From Dasypus novemcinctus (lineage: Eukaryota > Chordata > Mammalia > Cingulata > Dasypodidae): a stretch of DNA of 64,000 nt. A model generated the notes under the pieces. That model was not told where the DNA came from. It ran no database searches and saw only the letters and a program-made list of their open reading frames with translations. The DNA lies in NCBI RefSeq assembly GCF_030445035.2, contig NC_080702.1, positions 27,792,053 to 27,856,052 on the forward strand. The letters are read 5' to 3'. Positions 36,930-48,202 of this stretch are shown here, piece after piece. Positions within the stretch are counted from its first letter, which is position 1. Every line of letters starts with the position of its first letter. The translations under genes were made by a program, and so were the position numbers.

Positions 36930-37258
36930 GTGGTGGTAGCACAAGATTGTGAATGTGATTAACAGCACTGAATCGTAGATTTGAACACAATTAAAGGGGC
37001 AATTTTAGATTGTTTAAATGTTACTAGAAAAAAATTTAAAAAAGAAAGCAGAAGACTATACAACACACACAGTGGACCCTAATGTTAGCTATGAACTCCA
37101 GTTACTAATACAATTATAATAATATTCTTTCATCTAATGGTAACAAAGGTACCACACTAATGCAAAGTGGTAATAATATGGTGGAATATGAGAACTCTAG
37201 CATGATTTTCATCTGTAAACCTCTAACTTCTCTAATAAAAAATTATTAAAAAAAAAAT
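36930..37258 (+). mobile_element. LINE-1 3' end in intron 14
   Basis: gtgaatgtgattaacagcac, ctctaacttctctaataaaa and an A-rich tail at about 37238-37256; similar to 21925-22165. Confidence 0.7.
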
Positions 37259-37737
37259 CCTTCCAGAGTGTGGATGTGTTTTACCATCCCTACTGTTACC
37301 ACTTGCCGTTCCAGCCCTTACCATGAAAACCTGACTCTTGCTGTCACTTCTTCCCTGGCCAGCTCACTTACCCCCTCCACTCCCACAGGCTTTTCTGCAA
37401 AGAGTGGAGCACTCTGACTCCTCACTGTTCATGGAACAGCCCAGAAAGACCTGTCTCATGCTCTCGCTGCAGACACCCACGTCGCCCACCTCTTCCAAGT
37501 CTCTGCTTGAATGTCCCCTCCTTGGTGAGGACTTCCCTGCCCCTGGCCCATCACTGCCTCCTGCCTGCCCTGATGACACACAACCCTGCCCTCATATTTC
37601 TCCAGAGCACACAATGCCATCATGTGACATCATGTGATCCCTTACTTGCTGGGCTCCCCTCTAGGACCTTTTCTCACTCCTGGGTCACCATGGACCTCAG
37701 ATAGGTCATGGGGGGTGGTTAGAAATTGGGATCCCAC

Positions 37738-38121
37738 CTCATTTTCAATGGCCAGCTCAAGAGACTGTGGGCTGGTCTGAGAAGAGCTGGTCTGAGAAGA
37801 GTTTGGCTGAGAAGAAGTGGGCTGAGAAGAGCTGGTCTGAGAAGGGCTGGTCTGAGAAGAGTTTGGCTGAGAAGAGGTGGGCTGAGAACTGGTCTGAGAA
37901 GAGCTGGTCTGAGAAGAGCTGGTCTGAGAAGAACTGGGCCGAGAAGAGCTGGGCTGAGAGGAGCTGGGCTGAGAAGAGCTGGGCTGAGAGGAGCTGGCCT
38001 GCGGGGTTGGCTTGGGGACTCGGGTCACAGAGTAGATGTTGATGCCCAGGGCAGGTGCTTTGGCTGGGAACAGCAGCTCAGGGGGTCGCCCCCTACCGTC
38101 GATGTCGGGAAGGTCGACAAC
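37738..38121 (-). CDS. MAN2B1: MAN2B1-like exon 14 with an in-frame Ser/Gln-rich repeat linker
   Basis: Residues 551-678. The first part, with RPPELLFPAKAPALG and IYSVTRVPKP, and the last, LAIENE, match MAN2B1. Between them residues 591-668 are a tandem SSSQP/SSSQT repeat encoded by a 15-bp minisatellite. The exon is 128 codons, against about 62 in human as I recall it. No repeat copy breaks the frame, and an indel visible in the array is a multiple of three. The linker would be flexible and a good target for O-glycosylation; two NSS N-glycosylation sites also occur. In human MAN2B1 the proteolytic boundary between mature peptides c and d lies, from memory, near here. Acceptor gcatcag; donor GAG|gtggga, phase 0. 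Confidence 0.92.
37764..37998 (-). repeat. 15-bp coding minisatellite in exon 14
   Basis: About 15 units of the type gagctggtctgagaa on the plus strand, with variants agtttggctgagaag and aggtgggctgagaag arranged in a higher-order pattern. One unit is shortened by 3 bp. All units keep the coding frame of the minus strand (SSSQP/SSSQT). Confidence 0.95.
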
Positions 38122-38483
38122 CTGATGCCGCAGAGGGAGGGAAACTGAGGGAGAGTTCTGCTGCTCTACAGACACCCACACTCTGGGGCAAGGCCAGGCT
38201 AGGGAAGACATTGCTCCAGGTGGGGAGACTGCCATAGGTGAGGCAAAGGTGGAACGATTCTAGGGTGCAAGAGGGAGATCCACTGATGGGGCAGAAACTG
38301 ATAGGGGGAGTGAGAGAAGGGGAAGGGGTGATAGCAGGAGCTGCAGGTGGGGAGACTGTCATAGAAAAAAGATTTATGATGGGCCCCAGCCTGCAGGACA
38401 TCTTGGGGGGCGGTGAAATCCACGGGTGGGAGATATTCACAGGCGTAGATGTTTCTGGGCGGGAGAGGCAAGGGACGGCGCAC

Positions 38484-38600
38484 CTCGCTGGGCACAGCCT
38501 CTCCACTAGCGTCCAGCACCAAGAAACTGCCTTTGCTGACTGGCAGCCGCAGCATCCACTGCACCTGGCGGCCCAGGGGGTTGTAGACGAAGACTCGGAA
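38484..38600 (-). CDS. MAN2B1: MAN2B1-like exon 13
   Basis: Residues 512-550. Reads FRVFVYNPLGRQVQWMLRL and VLDASGEAVPSE, the start of the C-terminal beta region (VYNPLGR is a conserved MAN2B1 motif). Acceptor caccccag; donor GAG|gtgcgc, phase 0. Confidence 0.95.
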
Positions 38601-39152
38601 CTGGGGTGTTGGGGTGGATGTCAGCCAGGGCAGGCCTTGCCTCCCCCGCCTGCCCCACCACGGCCTCGCGCCAGGCTGGCAGGACTGACCCGTCCTGGGG
38701 CGTTCAGGCCCTGCCCAGGTGTGCACAGGCTCACCTGAGCACAGCGGTGAGGCTCCCTTGGCCTGAGCCCTGTCCCAGGTCATCCTCACCTGCATCCCCC
38801 ATCCAGGTTGTCAAGGTTCCTTGACCCCCGGGCCACATCAATCTGCTTTGCCCAATTTCTGTCTACACGTGATCCTCTTCACTTGATCTTCCTAACAGGA
38901 CTCCTACCTACCTACCTGTTTCTGAAAAGACCCCGCACCTCCTTGTCTCTCTGCTGAAAATGACACAGAACCCATGCCTTTCCACGCACTCTTTGGGGTT
39001 ACTCACCCCAATCCCACGCGATGCTCCCTGTAACTTGGGCTCCCCACGTTACACCCGACCCACGTTGACAAACGTTTCTGCTCTCTACCTAGACCCGCCC
39101 CGCCCCGGCGAATCCCCGCCCCTCCGGGCCCCGCCCCCCCGGGCCCGCGCAC

Positions 39153-39260
39153 GCGCTTCGCCGTCTGGGTGAGCGCGCAGGCGCTGACGTTGAGTTCGTG
39201 GCAGAACGTGAAGGTCTCCTTGGAGCCGCTGAGCCGGGCCAGCGCGTTGCTCAGGAGCAC
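39153..39260 (-). CDS. MAN2B1: MAN2B1-like exon 12
   Basis: Residues 476-511, starting [12 protein letters not shown] with [12 protein letters not shown] and an N-glycosylation site, NVS. Acceptor ccccgcag; donor CGC|gtgcgc, a weak but usable splice site, phase 0. Confidence 0.93.
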
Positions 39261-39389
39261 CTGCGGGGAGGGCGTGGGGGCGGGTTCTGCGGACGCCCGA
39301 CCCCGGTCCCCGCCCCGTGACCTCCACGTCACGCCCCTCTGATAACCCCGCCCCTAGGCCAGGCCCCATCCTGAGCTATGAAGCCCTCA

Positions 39390-39832
39390 ACGTAGAGCCC
39401 TTTAAGCCCCGCCCCCAGGGCCGTCACCCTCTCCAGGCCCCGCCCCATTGCTTTGGCCCCGCCCATACGGCCCAGGCCTCTTCCCTAGAGGCCTGGTCCG
39501 ACAACCCCCAGGCCCCGCCCCGCGCACCTCGCAGGCCCCGCCCCAGGCTCCGCCCAGCGGATCTCGTAGGCCCCGCCCCTGGCCCCGCCCCACATACCTA
39601 ACAGGCCCTACCCCAGGCTCTGCCCAGCGCACTTAACACGCTCCACCCCAGGCCCCGCCCACACGCACCGCCCAAGCCCCGCCCCGCGCACCTCGCAGGC
39701 CCCGCCCCCCGCCGCGCAGGCCCCGCCCCCGCACCCCGCAGGCCCCGCCCCGCAGGCCCCGCCCCGCACCTCGCAGGCCCCGCCCCGCCCCTCGCAGGCC
39801 CCGCCCCGCACCCCGCAGGCCCCGCCCCGCAC
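39390..39832. repeat. Minisatellite made of copies of the exon 11 splice donor
   Basis: GC-rich units of about 15-35 bp reading, on the minus strand, ggggcggggcctgcgag|gtgcg. This is the exon 11 end CTGCGAG|gtgcgg with its downstream intron bases. Exact copies of cctgcgaggtgcg (plus strand cgcacctcgcagg) occur near 39766-39777, 39687-39699 and 39523-39535. Other units have one or two changes, and distal ones (39551-39680) are more decayed. Confidence 0.9.
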
Positions 39833-39942
39833 CTCGCAGGGCCCCCAGCCCGCGGCGAGCTGGCGCGCGTAGTCGTCCGCCACCTGCTGCCTGGAGGTGC
39901 CGCTGACGGCGTCGTGGTGCTGCAGCACGGCCATGGCCTCCC
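39833..39942 (-). CDS. MAN2B1: MAN2B1-like exon 11: second zinc-site histidine
   Basis: Residues 439-475, with [19 protein letters not shown] and [14 protein letters not shown]. His448 matches the fourth zinc ligand (human H446). Acceptor cgcccgcag; donor CTGCGAG|gtgcgg. The same donor sequence is repeated several times in the intron immediately downstream (see the minisatellite at 39390-39832). Confidence 0.96.
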
Positions 39943-40045
39943 CTGCGGGCGACCGGCAGCCTCCGGGAGCTCCGCGGGACACCCCGCCCGACCCCCGGGG
40001 CCCGCGTCGGCGGAGGGGGCCGGGGGCCCGCCTGGGGTCGCCTAC

Positions 40046-40124
40046 CGAGGGGCGCGCTGTCTCCGCTGCCGTAGGGTCCCTCGTTGGCCGCCGGGCCCGC
40101 CAGCGCCTCCAGCTGGCTGCACAC
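40046..40124 (-). CDS. MAN2B1: MAN2B1-like exon 10
   Basis: Residues 413-438 plus one base. Contains CSQLEALAG and [13 protein letters not shown], matching MAN2B1. Acceptor ctgcccag; donor CTCG|gtaggc, phase 1. Confidence 0.95.
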
Positions 40125-40208
40125 CTGGGCAGGGGGCGTGTTGGGGCGGCCGGGCCTGCGCGGGACCCCCGGGGCCGCCCCCACAGCCGGGCGCCCCCCC
40201 CCCCCCAC

Positions 40209-40329
40209 CTGCAGGAAGTTGTAGCTGCGGCGCTCGTAGCGTTTGAGGGCCGGCCGGCTGGAGAAGTAGCCGGTCCAGAAGGCCCGGGGGCCGTCGGCGT
40301 AGGGGAAGAAGTCGTCCTCCTTCACCGAC
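40209..40329 (-). CDS. MAN2B1: MAN2B1-like exon 9
   Basis: Residues 372-412, with [29 protein letters not shown] and YNFLQ. Highly conserved substrate-pocket region. Acceptor ccccccag; donor CAG|gtgggg at the edge of a run of C on the plus strand, phase 0. Confidence 0.96.
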
Positions 40330-40406
40330 CTGGGGGCGGGGGCGTTGAGGGCCGGCCACAGCCCGGGGACACCCCCCCCCCCCAGCCTCCCGGTGCCCCC
40401 AGGTAC

Positions 40407-40489
40407 CAGGTGAGGTTGGCCTTGTGCAGCTGCCAGAGGTAACAGGCGGGGGTGGAGTAGAGCACGTGGACGCGGCTGCCCTTGGCCTG
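40407..40489 (-). CDS. MAN2B1: MAN2B1-like exon 8
   Basis: Residues 345-371 plus two bases. Reads [19 protein letters not shown] and HKANLTW, very close to human MAN2B1. From here to exon 13 the coding DNA is much richer in GC than in exons 2-7. The acceptor follows tccccacag; donor CTG|gtacct, phase 2. Confidence 0.95.
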
Positions 40490-40698
40490 CTGTGGGGAAG
40501 GAGTGGGGGGTGAGCCCTCGGGGGCATCGGGGGGCCTCACACATGCCCAGACCCCGAGAGCACCATCTCACATCCCATAAACAATTAGGAGTTTTATGTT
40601 TTGGCTGAAAGCCAATCCCCAGTGTAATACTTAAAATTTGACCGAGGCAAACTATCACCATCCTTCAAAGAAATCCTGAAATACAAAAACAAATTAAC

Positions 40699-41478
40699 TG
40701 CCATATCAGATGGCCCTTCTTTGGAGCTGGTGTTTCTGCGTGATGGAGCTGGACTCAGATGGGATCTCTTTGCACAAGACTTTCATGCTACTTTACTGGA
40801 ATTGTAGTTGGTGTTGGTGTTTAAGATATATTTAGGGGATTTGAATCTCTGCACTGACAATATGATAGCCAGGCCCTGAGCCCCAACAGACTTCAGCTCC
40901 TACAATCTGATTTATTGGACTCACCTCACTCAGCTAAGATGGAGTTGAAGAAGGACAACCACCACACCATGGAGTCTAGAGGGCTTACAACTGAAAGCAA
41001 GAGGATTGCTTCCAGTATCCATGTGGAATCTGAGCCTCCTCTTGACATAGAGGAGCAACAGACACAACCAATCCAAGGTCCACAGAGAAAAGGTGGCATT
41101 GGAGTGGGAAAAGTGGACATGGTGGCTGATGGGTATGGGGAATGGCAGGAAGAGATGAGAGGTGGAGGCACCTTTGGGACTTAGAGTTGCCCTGGATGGT
41201 GCTTCAGGGGCAATCGCCGGACATTGTAAATCCTCCCAGGGCCCACTGGATGGAATGTGGGAGAGTATGGGCCATGATGTGGACCATTGACCATGGGGTG
41301 CAGAGATGCCCAGAGATGTACTTACCAGGTGCAATGGATGTGTCATGATAATGGGAGTGAGGGTTGCTGGGGGGGGGGGAGTGGTGGGGTGGGGGTGGTG
41401 GGGTTGAATGGGACCTCATATTTTTTTAATGTAATATTTTTACAAAATCAATAAAAAAAAATAAAAAAAAAATAATAA
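40699..41478 (+). mobile_element. 5'-truncated LINE-1 3' end with target-site duplication, intron 7
   Basis: Begins actgccatatcagatggccc, matches 19680-20450, ends in an A-rich tail at 41450-41478; aaaacaaatta flanks it on both sides (about 40687-40698 and 41478-41488). Confidence 0.88.
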
Positions 41479-41488
41479 AACAAATTAG

Positions 41489-41873
41489 AACTTTGATGCA
41501 AAATTCGGTTAAAACTTACTATCTAAGGACCTAAAATATTAGTCATCAAAATAAGTAGGATATTAGCACACATGATATAAGAAGAGAGGTTATGGTTATT
41601 TAAGAGTATAGTCAAATCATTCCACAGCCCCTAGAGCTTCCCACACTGACTGGAGAAGATGATCCTTAAGCTGAAAAGAGAAAAGGGGCACTAAAAGCAT
41701 AGTGAGCTTCAAAGATAAGTTGATCTTTATGGAGCTTCCTGCCTAGAAGAAACTGACATAGATAGAGCCTACTGGAGACTTTAGCTTCAGGGCAAATCTA
41801 GAATGCTCACCTACATTGGATAGCAACTAGGTTCTAATAAATAGGATTAAAATGCTCTTTGCTCATTAATACC
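41489..41873. other. Intronic sequence, not recognised
   Basis: AT-rich, no ORF or repeat identified. It precedes an LTR-like element and could be internal ERV sequence. Confidence 0.35.
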
Positions 41874-42419
41874 TGTCTTAGTTTGACACAGGGCTGCCAA
41901 TGCAAAGTACCAGAAGTGGGTTGGCTTTTATAATGGGAATTTTATTAGGGGAAAATCTTACTGTTCTGAGGTCATGAATTGTCAAGTCAAAGAAGAGTCA
42001 GAGATGCTTTCGCACCAAAGTCAGCTACGGGTGATCCCGGTGTCCTGCCATATGGTGATCAGGCATATGGCAGGGCTTGTGTCTCCAGCATTGAGCTGCT
42101 CCATGGTCCAGCCTCTTGGGGGCCTCTTTCTATGCCTTTGTGCCCTGTTGATTCCAGACTTCAAGACCTCTCTCAGCCTCTCGGGGCTTCTCTGCCTTTC
42201 CGCAGCTGTAGACCAGTCTGGAGTCCTCTTACTCTACTTTCTCCATTATCCACATGGCAGAACCAAAATGGCAGCTTCCCTTTTCTCTGTGTGGCTCTTT
42301 CTCTGTTTCTCTGCTCACATAAGGTTCAGCAAAAGTGTAGAAAGCCAACTTGTGTCATGCTTCTCTAATATAATTCAATCAAATGGCCCCACACCCACAA
42401 GAATGGATTAGTTCAAACA
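41874..42419 (-). mobile_element. MaLR-like LTR
   Basis: Minus strand starts TGTTTGAACTAATCC and ends AACTAAGACA (TG...CA). It includes ccacatggcagaaccaaaat. No clear duplication at the edges. A related but incomplete block (ttccagactccaggacttct, tcaaaatggcagcttcctta) occurs at 43170-43390. Confidence 0.65.
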
Positions 42420-43497
42420 AAATCTTTTTCTTTTTGAGATTCGTTAAGAACTTCAAATTTTCCCAGTCCACCCTCTGAATCCCTAGAAGATAGTTCTTTC
42501 CATGTGCAAAATACATTAATTACGTCACAATACCTATTTTTAAAAACCTTAAATCATTTCAGTAAAATGCTACGTATAAAATCTCATAAAAATCAGTTAT
42601 AATCATGCAGTGTGTCTTGGGGCAACATTCCTCTCTGGCTGTAGACCTGTGAAACTCAGACAAGTTATCTGGGGAGCAGATGTAGCTCAGTGGTTGAGCT
42701 CCTGCTTCCCATGTACGAGGTCCTGGTTTCAATGCCAGTATCTCCTAAAAACAAACAAAGACAAGTTATCTGCTTCCAATATACAAGGCAGGGAGACCCA
42801 CATGATAAAGATTTTCATTCCCATAGGCTGGAATTGAAAAGAGGCATCAATGATCCCAAACATTTCTGGAAACCTGCAGACATATTCCATTAGATTTCAA
42901 AGTCTGTGAGTCATTTCTAGAAAGATGTCTTGTCCTCAGGGCCTGATGGAGACCCACCTCTTTCAAGGATTTGCCTGGCACCATCTTCTCTGTTCCACCT
43001 TGATCAAGCATCTGGGTGGTAGCCAAGCTCCAGACCTCACACTCCAAGAACACTCAAGTGTGGTCCACACTTTCCGCAATATCTGGGGACAGTCTCAACC
43101 CCATTAGTACAGTGGGGTGGTGGCAACATTCTCCCTAATCTCTGGGTCACAGACCCAACCCCCTCTAAACAGTGGGGTTCCACTGATTCCAGACTCCAGG
43201 ACTTCTCTTAGCCTCTCATGGCGCCTCTGCCTTTTTGCAGGTGTATGCCAATCTGGAATTCTCTCTCTCTAGGTCGTCCTTTCACTCACATGACAGAATC
43301 AAAATGGCAGCTTCCTTATTCGTCGCGTCTTTTCTTCTGTGTGTCCATTTATATAACACTTCCATGTATTTGGAAATTTGAAGGACCATTTTCAATTTAT
43401 TTTTTAGAAGTATAGAAATGTCACAAAAGCACGAGAATAGCAAGCACAGCATTGTAGGAGTGCATACACAGTGACGTGAGGTAGTTGGTCGAGGGAT
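42420..43497. mobile_element. LTR-element-like sequence with a SINE inside
   Basis: Lies between the LTR at 41874-42419 and a related block at 43170-43390, so it may be the interior of an old ERVL/MaLR-type element. No coding sequence is recognisable. Confidence 0.4.
42672..42758 (+). mobile_element. Short tRNA-Ala-like SINE with perfect 14-bp duplication
   Basis: gggagcagatgtagctcagt, then ggtttcaatgccagtatctc and an A-rich end. Flanked by agacaagttatctg at 42658-42671 and 42759-42772. Head resembles tRNA-Ala with A box tgtagctcagtgg and a degenerate B box. Confidence 0.93.
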
Positions 43498-43925
43498 GTT
43501 TTAGTTTCAAGGCTGCCAAAGCAAATGCATGCAATGGGCTTATACAAATGGGAACTTATTGGCTCACACTTTGAGGCTAGAAGTCCAACATCAAGGCATT
43601 ATCAAGGCGATGCTTTCTTCCGGAAGACTGTGGCATTCTGAGGCTGGCTGCTGGTGATCCTTGGTCCTTGGCCATTCTGTCACATGGCAATACACATGGC
43701 AGCCTCTCCTGGCCTTTTCTTTCTTTCTTGATTCTGTTGACTTCCAGCTTCTAGCAGCTCCCTGGGACTTTCTCTCTCTCTCTTAGTGACCTTCCCTGTA
43801 AGGCCTTTGGTAACCAGATTAAAACCCATCCTGATTCAGCTACACCACATTTTAACTAAAGAAACCTCATCAAAAGTCCTATTTAATGAATTCAGTTTAA
43901 GTCCATGTTTTTCTGGGTACAGATT
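43498..43925 (-). mobile_element. MaLR-like LTR
   Basis: tgttttagtttcaaggctgc, tgggaacttattggctcac and cgatgctttcttccggaag; same family as 6285-6690. Confidence 0.6.
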
Positions 43926-44744
43926 GCTAGGCCGTTCTTGTGTTTCTTGTGGGTGAAACTGCATATACGCAAATGCAACATCTGTGTTGTGCTCAAATCA
44001 TTCCCTAATATACTCAGCATGTCAGAAAAAATCTGTGTTTTCAAAATGAACATTCTAGCAGAATTGACTGCAGAAAATTTTGATCAAATGCTGGAGTCAG
44101 AGGCATACTTTGTTTTTTCTCGAAAAAGTTTCCCATAGGTTCAGGTGACCATGTTTGTGTAAGTGTGCAAAATATACAAAATACACAGGAACACGGGTGC
44201 ACACTTCTAACTGGAGGCTGCAAAGCACAGGCACCCACGTAGAATACACGGGACATATTTACACCTATCAGCTTCCAAGGGGCAGCCATGCTGCCTGTTC
44301 TGTTCAGTGCATGTCACACAAGAGGCACTCAGTAAACATTTGAGTAAATTAAGGGATGCAAATGGAGCTACTGTAACCTGTCCATGCATGCGCACACTCT
44401 CAACATCTGCATACACTTGCCTCTCACCAACATCCCTCACAGGCATAGACCCATAGACACAAACATGGACTGACCAACATACATTCTCACAATTTTCCAA
44501 GAAGAGGGGGATGCAGACATATCATTAGTCCCTGCCTTCCTGGAATTCACACCTGAGGGGCAGAGAGAGACATCAAACAGATCCTTAACTAGTTGCTGTT
44601 GTCCTGGTTGTGACATCAGACAGCTATTCATGGGAGTCAGGGTCTTGCCTGGAGGGTGGTGAAGGCTTCCTGGAGAAGGGGACATTTCTTCTGGGGCTGT
44701 GAAGGAGTACAAGGAGTCCAGCCAGAAATATTAATAACTAACAA
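43926..44744. other. Intronic sequence without recognised features
   Basis: No ORF with family resemblance and no clear repeat. Confidence 0.4.
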
Positions 44745-44880
44745 TAATCACTAGCACTTATTCAGCATTGTATGTCAGGCATTGTTCTCCATGCCCGACA
44801 TGTACTTAATCATTACATTTTACAACAGCTCCATGTCATAGGGGTATACATTTTCACTTCAGATGGTATTGATGGGAAGG
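44745..44880 (+). repeat. MIR element
   Basis: tagcacttattcagcattgt, then gtcaggcattgttctccatg and tacttaatcattacatttta follow the MIR consensus (gagcacttactatgtgccagg...ttaactcattta). Confidence 0.8.
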
Positions 44881-44899
44881 GATGGGACTTAGCTTCCCA

Positions 44900-45975
44900 G
44901 GCTGCTCAAGGTAATAAGATAAAATGATTTGGTTTAGCCAGTGGAATTTTAATCACTTGCAGCTAGAGTCTGGGAAATTGTCCAAATCAAGGCTTTTTCA
45001 AAGCCATGCTTTCTTTTTCTTTTTCACTTTTTTTATTGAAGATACATAGATCACAAAAAAATGTCACAATAAAAATATAAGAGGTTCCCACATACCCAAA
45101 ACCTCTCCCCACTCCTCTCAAATCAACAACCTCTTTCACCATTGTGGCACATTCATTGTATTAGGTGAATATATTTTGGAGCACTCCTGCACCACATGGA
45201 TAATAGTTTACATTGTAGTTTACACTCTTCCCCCAGTCCATTCAGTGGGTTATGGCAGGATATATGATGTCTAGCATATGTTCCTGCAACATCATTTAGG
45301 ACAACTCCAATTCTCGAAAATTCCCCCACATCACATCTCTTCTTCCCTCTCCCTGCCTTCAGTAACTATTGTGGCCACTTTCTCCACATCAATGCTACAT
45401 TTTCTTCCATTACTAGTCACAATAGTTCTATATTAAAATACCAGTAGGTTCACTCTAATCCATACTCTATTCCTCCATCCTGTGGACCCTGGGATGGTGA
45501 TGTCCACTGCACCTCTATATCGTGAGGGGCTTAGATCTCACATGATTGATGGATGTGATTCTCCTGCTTGGAGTTGTAGGAACTCTGGGTTCCCTGGTGT
45601 GGTGGTTCATCTTCTTCACCTCCCTGTTAGCTGAGCTGGGTAAGTCCATCAAACCAGAGAGTAGGAGTTGCAACTCTTCTGTGGCCCAGGGCCTGAATAC
45701 TGACTGCCAGTGATCCTTAGCTCCTCTGCCACATGGCCAGGCATATGGCAGCATCTATTGGTCTCTCCTTTCTCTTTCAGGTTTTTTTTTGCCTCCTGCT
45801 TCTTGCTTCTGTGACTCCTCTCTTTCTCTGTATTCATCCCACTTATAAAGAGGATTAAGACCCACCTTGAATGGGTGTATCACACCTTAACTGAAGTAGC
45901 CTCCCTGAATGGTCTTGCTTACATAATTTTAGAATGTTTTTCTGGTGTATATACAGCTTCGAACCACTACAGGCT
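44900..45975 (-). mobile_element. MaLR-like LTR split by a LINE-1 3' end
   Basis: LTR parts are at about 44900-45010 and 45700-45975 (atggcagcatctattggtct). Between them 45020-45690 is a reverse L1 3' end (aaagatacatagatcac-type start, gtggcacattcattgtat, ggagcactcctgcaccac). Confidence 0.7.
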
Positions 45976-47003
45976 GTTTTAGATTAGAGAGAGGAGATCA
46001 GTCTTCCATGCTGATATGAAAGAACAACTACTTGTCCATGTAATCACAGTTATGGCATGCTTATGTGGACACATACCAATGCTCTGTACATAGAAGCGCT
46101 CACACACATGCACACAATCCTGCATGTGCAAACATGGGCTTGCAGAGAATGTGTGCAGGTACCATGGGGTTAGCACATGGACCTGAAGATAAAACATTTC
46201 CCACAGTTTTAGGGCAGGGATTATTTTTCTATAGAGATGGCAAGTAGTGGTGATTAGAACCTGTTTTAAATTATTTAACCAAGGACAATTTCCCACAGAG
46301 ACAAGATTTAGGAAAGTAACTACTCAGCAGTGTCTCCAACTAACCAAAGTTTCTAGAACTAACGTCAACACAGTTCCATTTCTGAAAGTATGCCGTGCCC
46401 TGAACATGCCCCCAAAACCCAATATGAGAGCACGAGTCTGTTCTGCTCCTAAAAGCTGTGCTTGATCAACATAGCTTTCCCCTACATAAGAAAGCAATCA
46501 ATTCAGTTTTATGCATGAGGTGGCCTCATTTTTTGACATTACAGTGCATTGGACACAATTTCATCAGGATCTGTCCATATATCCCCATCACAGTTTCCAG
46601 TCAATGAGACACTGGGTTTGGTTTTCAGAAAAGTCTATGGGGGGAAGGATTTCTTTCAAGGCATGCATGATAAATTTCAGGTCACTTACATGGCTCTTCA
46701 GCTGGAAATTTGAAGCCCTAAGAGCTCATCCTTCTTTCTCCAATTAGGAGCACAATTAGGAGCACCAGGCTGTCTCACTCATTAGTTTGACCAAACTGTT
46801 CTAAGGTCTCAAATACATGGTCACCCAGCCTCTTCTAAGCATTTCATTAAGGGGACCCAGTGCTGATATTTTGCGAAGCTCTCTTGCCACAACATGCTGT
46901 TGACTCTCACTGCCCTTTTTACTAGTGGAAATAAATATCTTGGTGCTGTTAAATCGAATCAGAGTAAAGAACCACTTCCAAATAATGGGGAGGGCACACT
47001 CAC
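45976..47003. other. Intron 7 sequence without recognised features
   Basis: No repeat or ORF recognised up to the exon 7 donor. Confidence 0.4.
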
Positions 47004-47120
47004 CTCTGCATTGACCAGCCAGATGAGCTTGTCCAGGTTATTGAACCACTTTTTTGCATATCTGTAATGGAAATCTGCGCCCATTGTCATGATTGTGTGG
47101 TTGGTGCGGTAATATTGGAC
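47004..47120 (-). CDS. MAN2B1: MAN2B1-like exon 7: acid/base region
   Basis: Residues 306-344, containing [17 protein letters not shown] and [14 protein letters not shown]. Asp321 in MGADF corresponds to the catalytic acid/base candidate (human D319), and NHT is an N-glycosylation site. Acceptor gccttcag; donor GAG|gtgagt, phase 0. A 6.5 kb intron follows. Confidence 0.95.
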
Positions 47121-47273
47121 CTGAAGGCAAAATGGTGGGATCTTAGACCAGGATGCCTTGGAGTCTCCTACCATCCCAATCCCCACCAACAGCTGTTTCA
47201 CCAGTTGTCAGGAGTGGACATGCACAGACTTGGCTTGTGCAGTGATGGCTCCATGTGGCATGTTTGAGCATGA

Positions 47274-47777
47274 TGTAGCAGTTTGATATGGTTATGAATT
47301 CCAAAAGTAGATATTGGATTATGTTTGTAATCTGGTCTGTACCTGGGCGTGATCAAGTTATAATTAGGGTTTTGATTGGGCCACGTCATTAGGATGTTGA
47401 GTCCCCACCCCTTAGTGGGTGGGGACTCACAGATAAAAGACATGGCAAAGGACAGAGTTGGGGTTCTTTGATGTTGCAGTTATGATGTTAGAGTTTGATG
47501 CTGAAGCCTTAAGCTGGAGCCCCAGGAAGGAAGCTTGCAGAGGAAACAGAAGCAAGCCCTAGGAAGAGAGGAACACTGAGAGGAACCCAGAAAGCCTGAA
47601 CCCTGGCAGATATCGGCAGCCATCTTGCTCCAACACGTGAAAATAGACTTTGGTGAGGGAAGTAACTTATCCTTTATGGCCCGGTATCTGTAAGCTCCTA
47701 CCCCAAATTAACACCCTTTATAAAAACCAATCAATTTCTGGTATTTTGCACCAGTATCCCTTTGGCTGACGAATAGA
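47274..47777 (+). mobile_element. Solo LTR in intron 6, 5-bp duplication
   Basis: TGTAGCAGTTTGATATGG start, end GACGAATAGA (from CTAATACA), flanked by catga at 47269-47273 and 47778-47782. Antisense to the mannosidase gene. Confidence 0.88.
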
Positions 47778-48202
47778 CATGACAATACATGTACAAGACA
47801 TGTAAAGATTTGTTGAGCTCTTCCTAAGTGACCACACAAAGTGAGTCTCCTGAACACGGCTGGGAAGAATGCTGCCCACTTCTGATCAAGGATGCACATA
47901 GATTCAGGGGATGGACCTGTATAATGGTACAAAGAATGGACTCAACCAGTCCAAGCTGCCAGGGCTGGGTTCCAACAACTGTGCAAATTTGGGCTTGTGG
48001 ACATGCTCACCTATTCACCAATCAGCCTGTCAGTTTTTTCATCTTTAATTGCCATGATAATGTGATTTTCCTCCCACTGTTTTGTCAGTCAATTAGGGGA
48101 CTCCTGTGCCATGGGAAGGCCCACTGAGTGATAATATCTACGTGAGACTTAGAGGCTACTGTCAACTGTACCTGGTGATGCACAGGGGAGGGTCAAAGGT
48201 AC

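Noticed and set aside
37726-38148. Plus-strand ORFs full of Ser-Glu-Lys or Leu-Arg repeats
   Set aside because: Antisense shadows of the exon 14 coding minisatellite.
39633-40661. 342-codon minus-strand ORF
   Set aside because: It runs through exons and the GC-rich introns 8-11. Splicing into exons 8-11 explains the conserved pieces; the rest is repeat translation.
42672-42758. tRNA-Ala gene
   Set aside because: It has A and B box similarity, but the anticodon arm is altered, an A-rich tail follows and a 14-bp target duplication flanks it, so it is a SINE.
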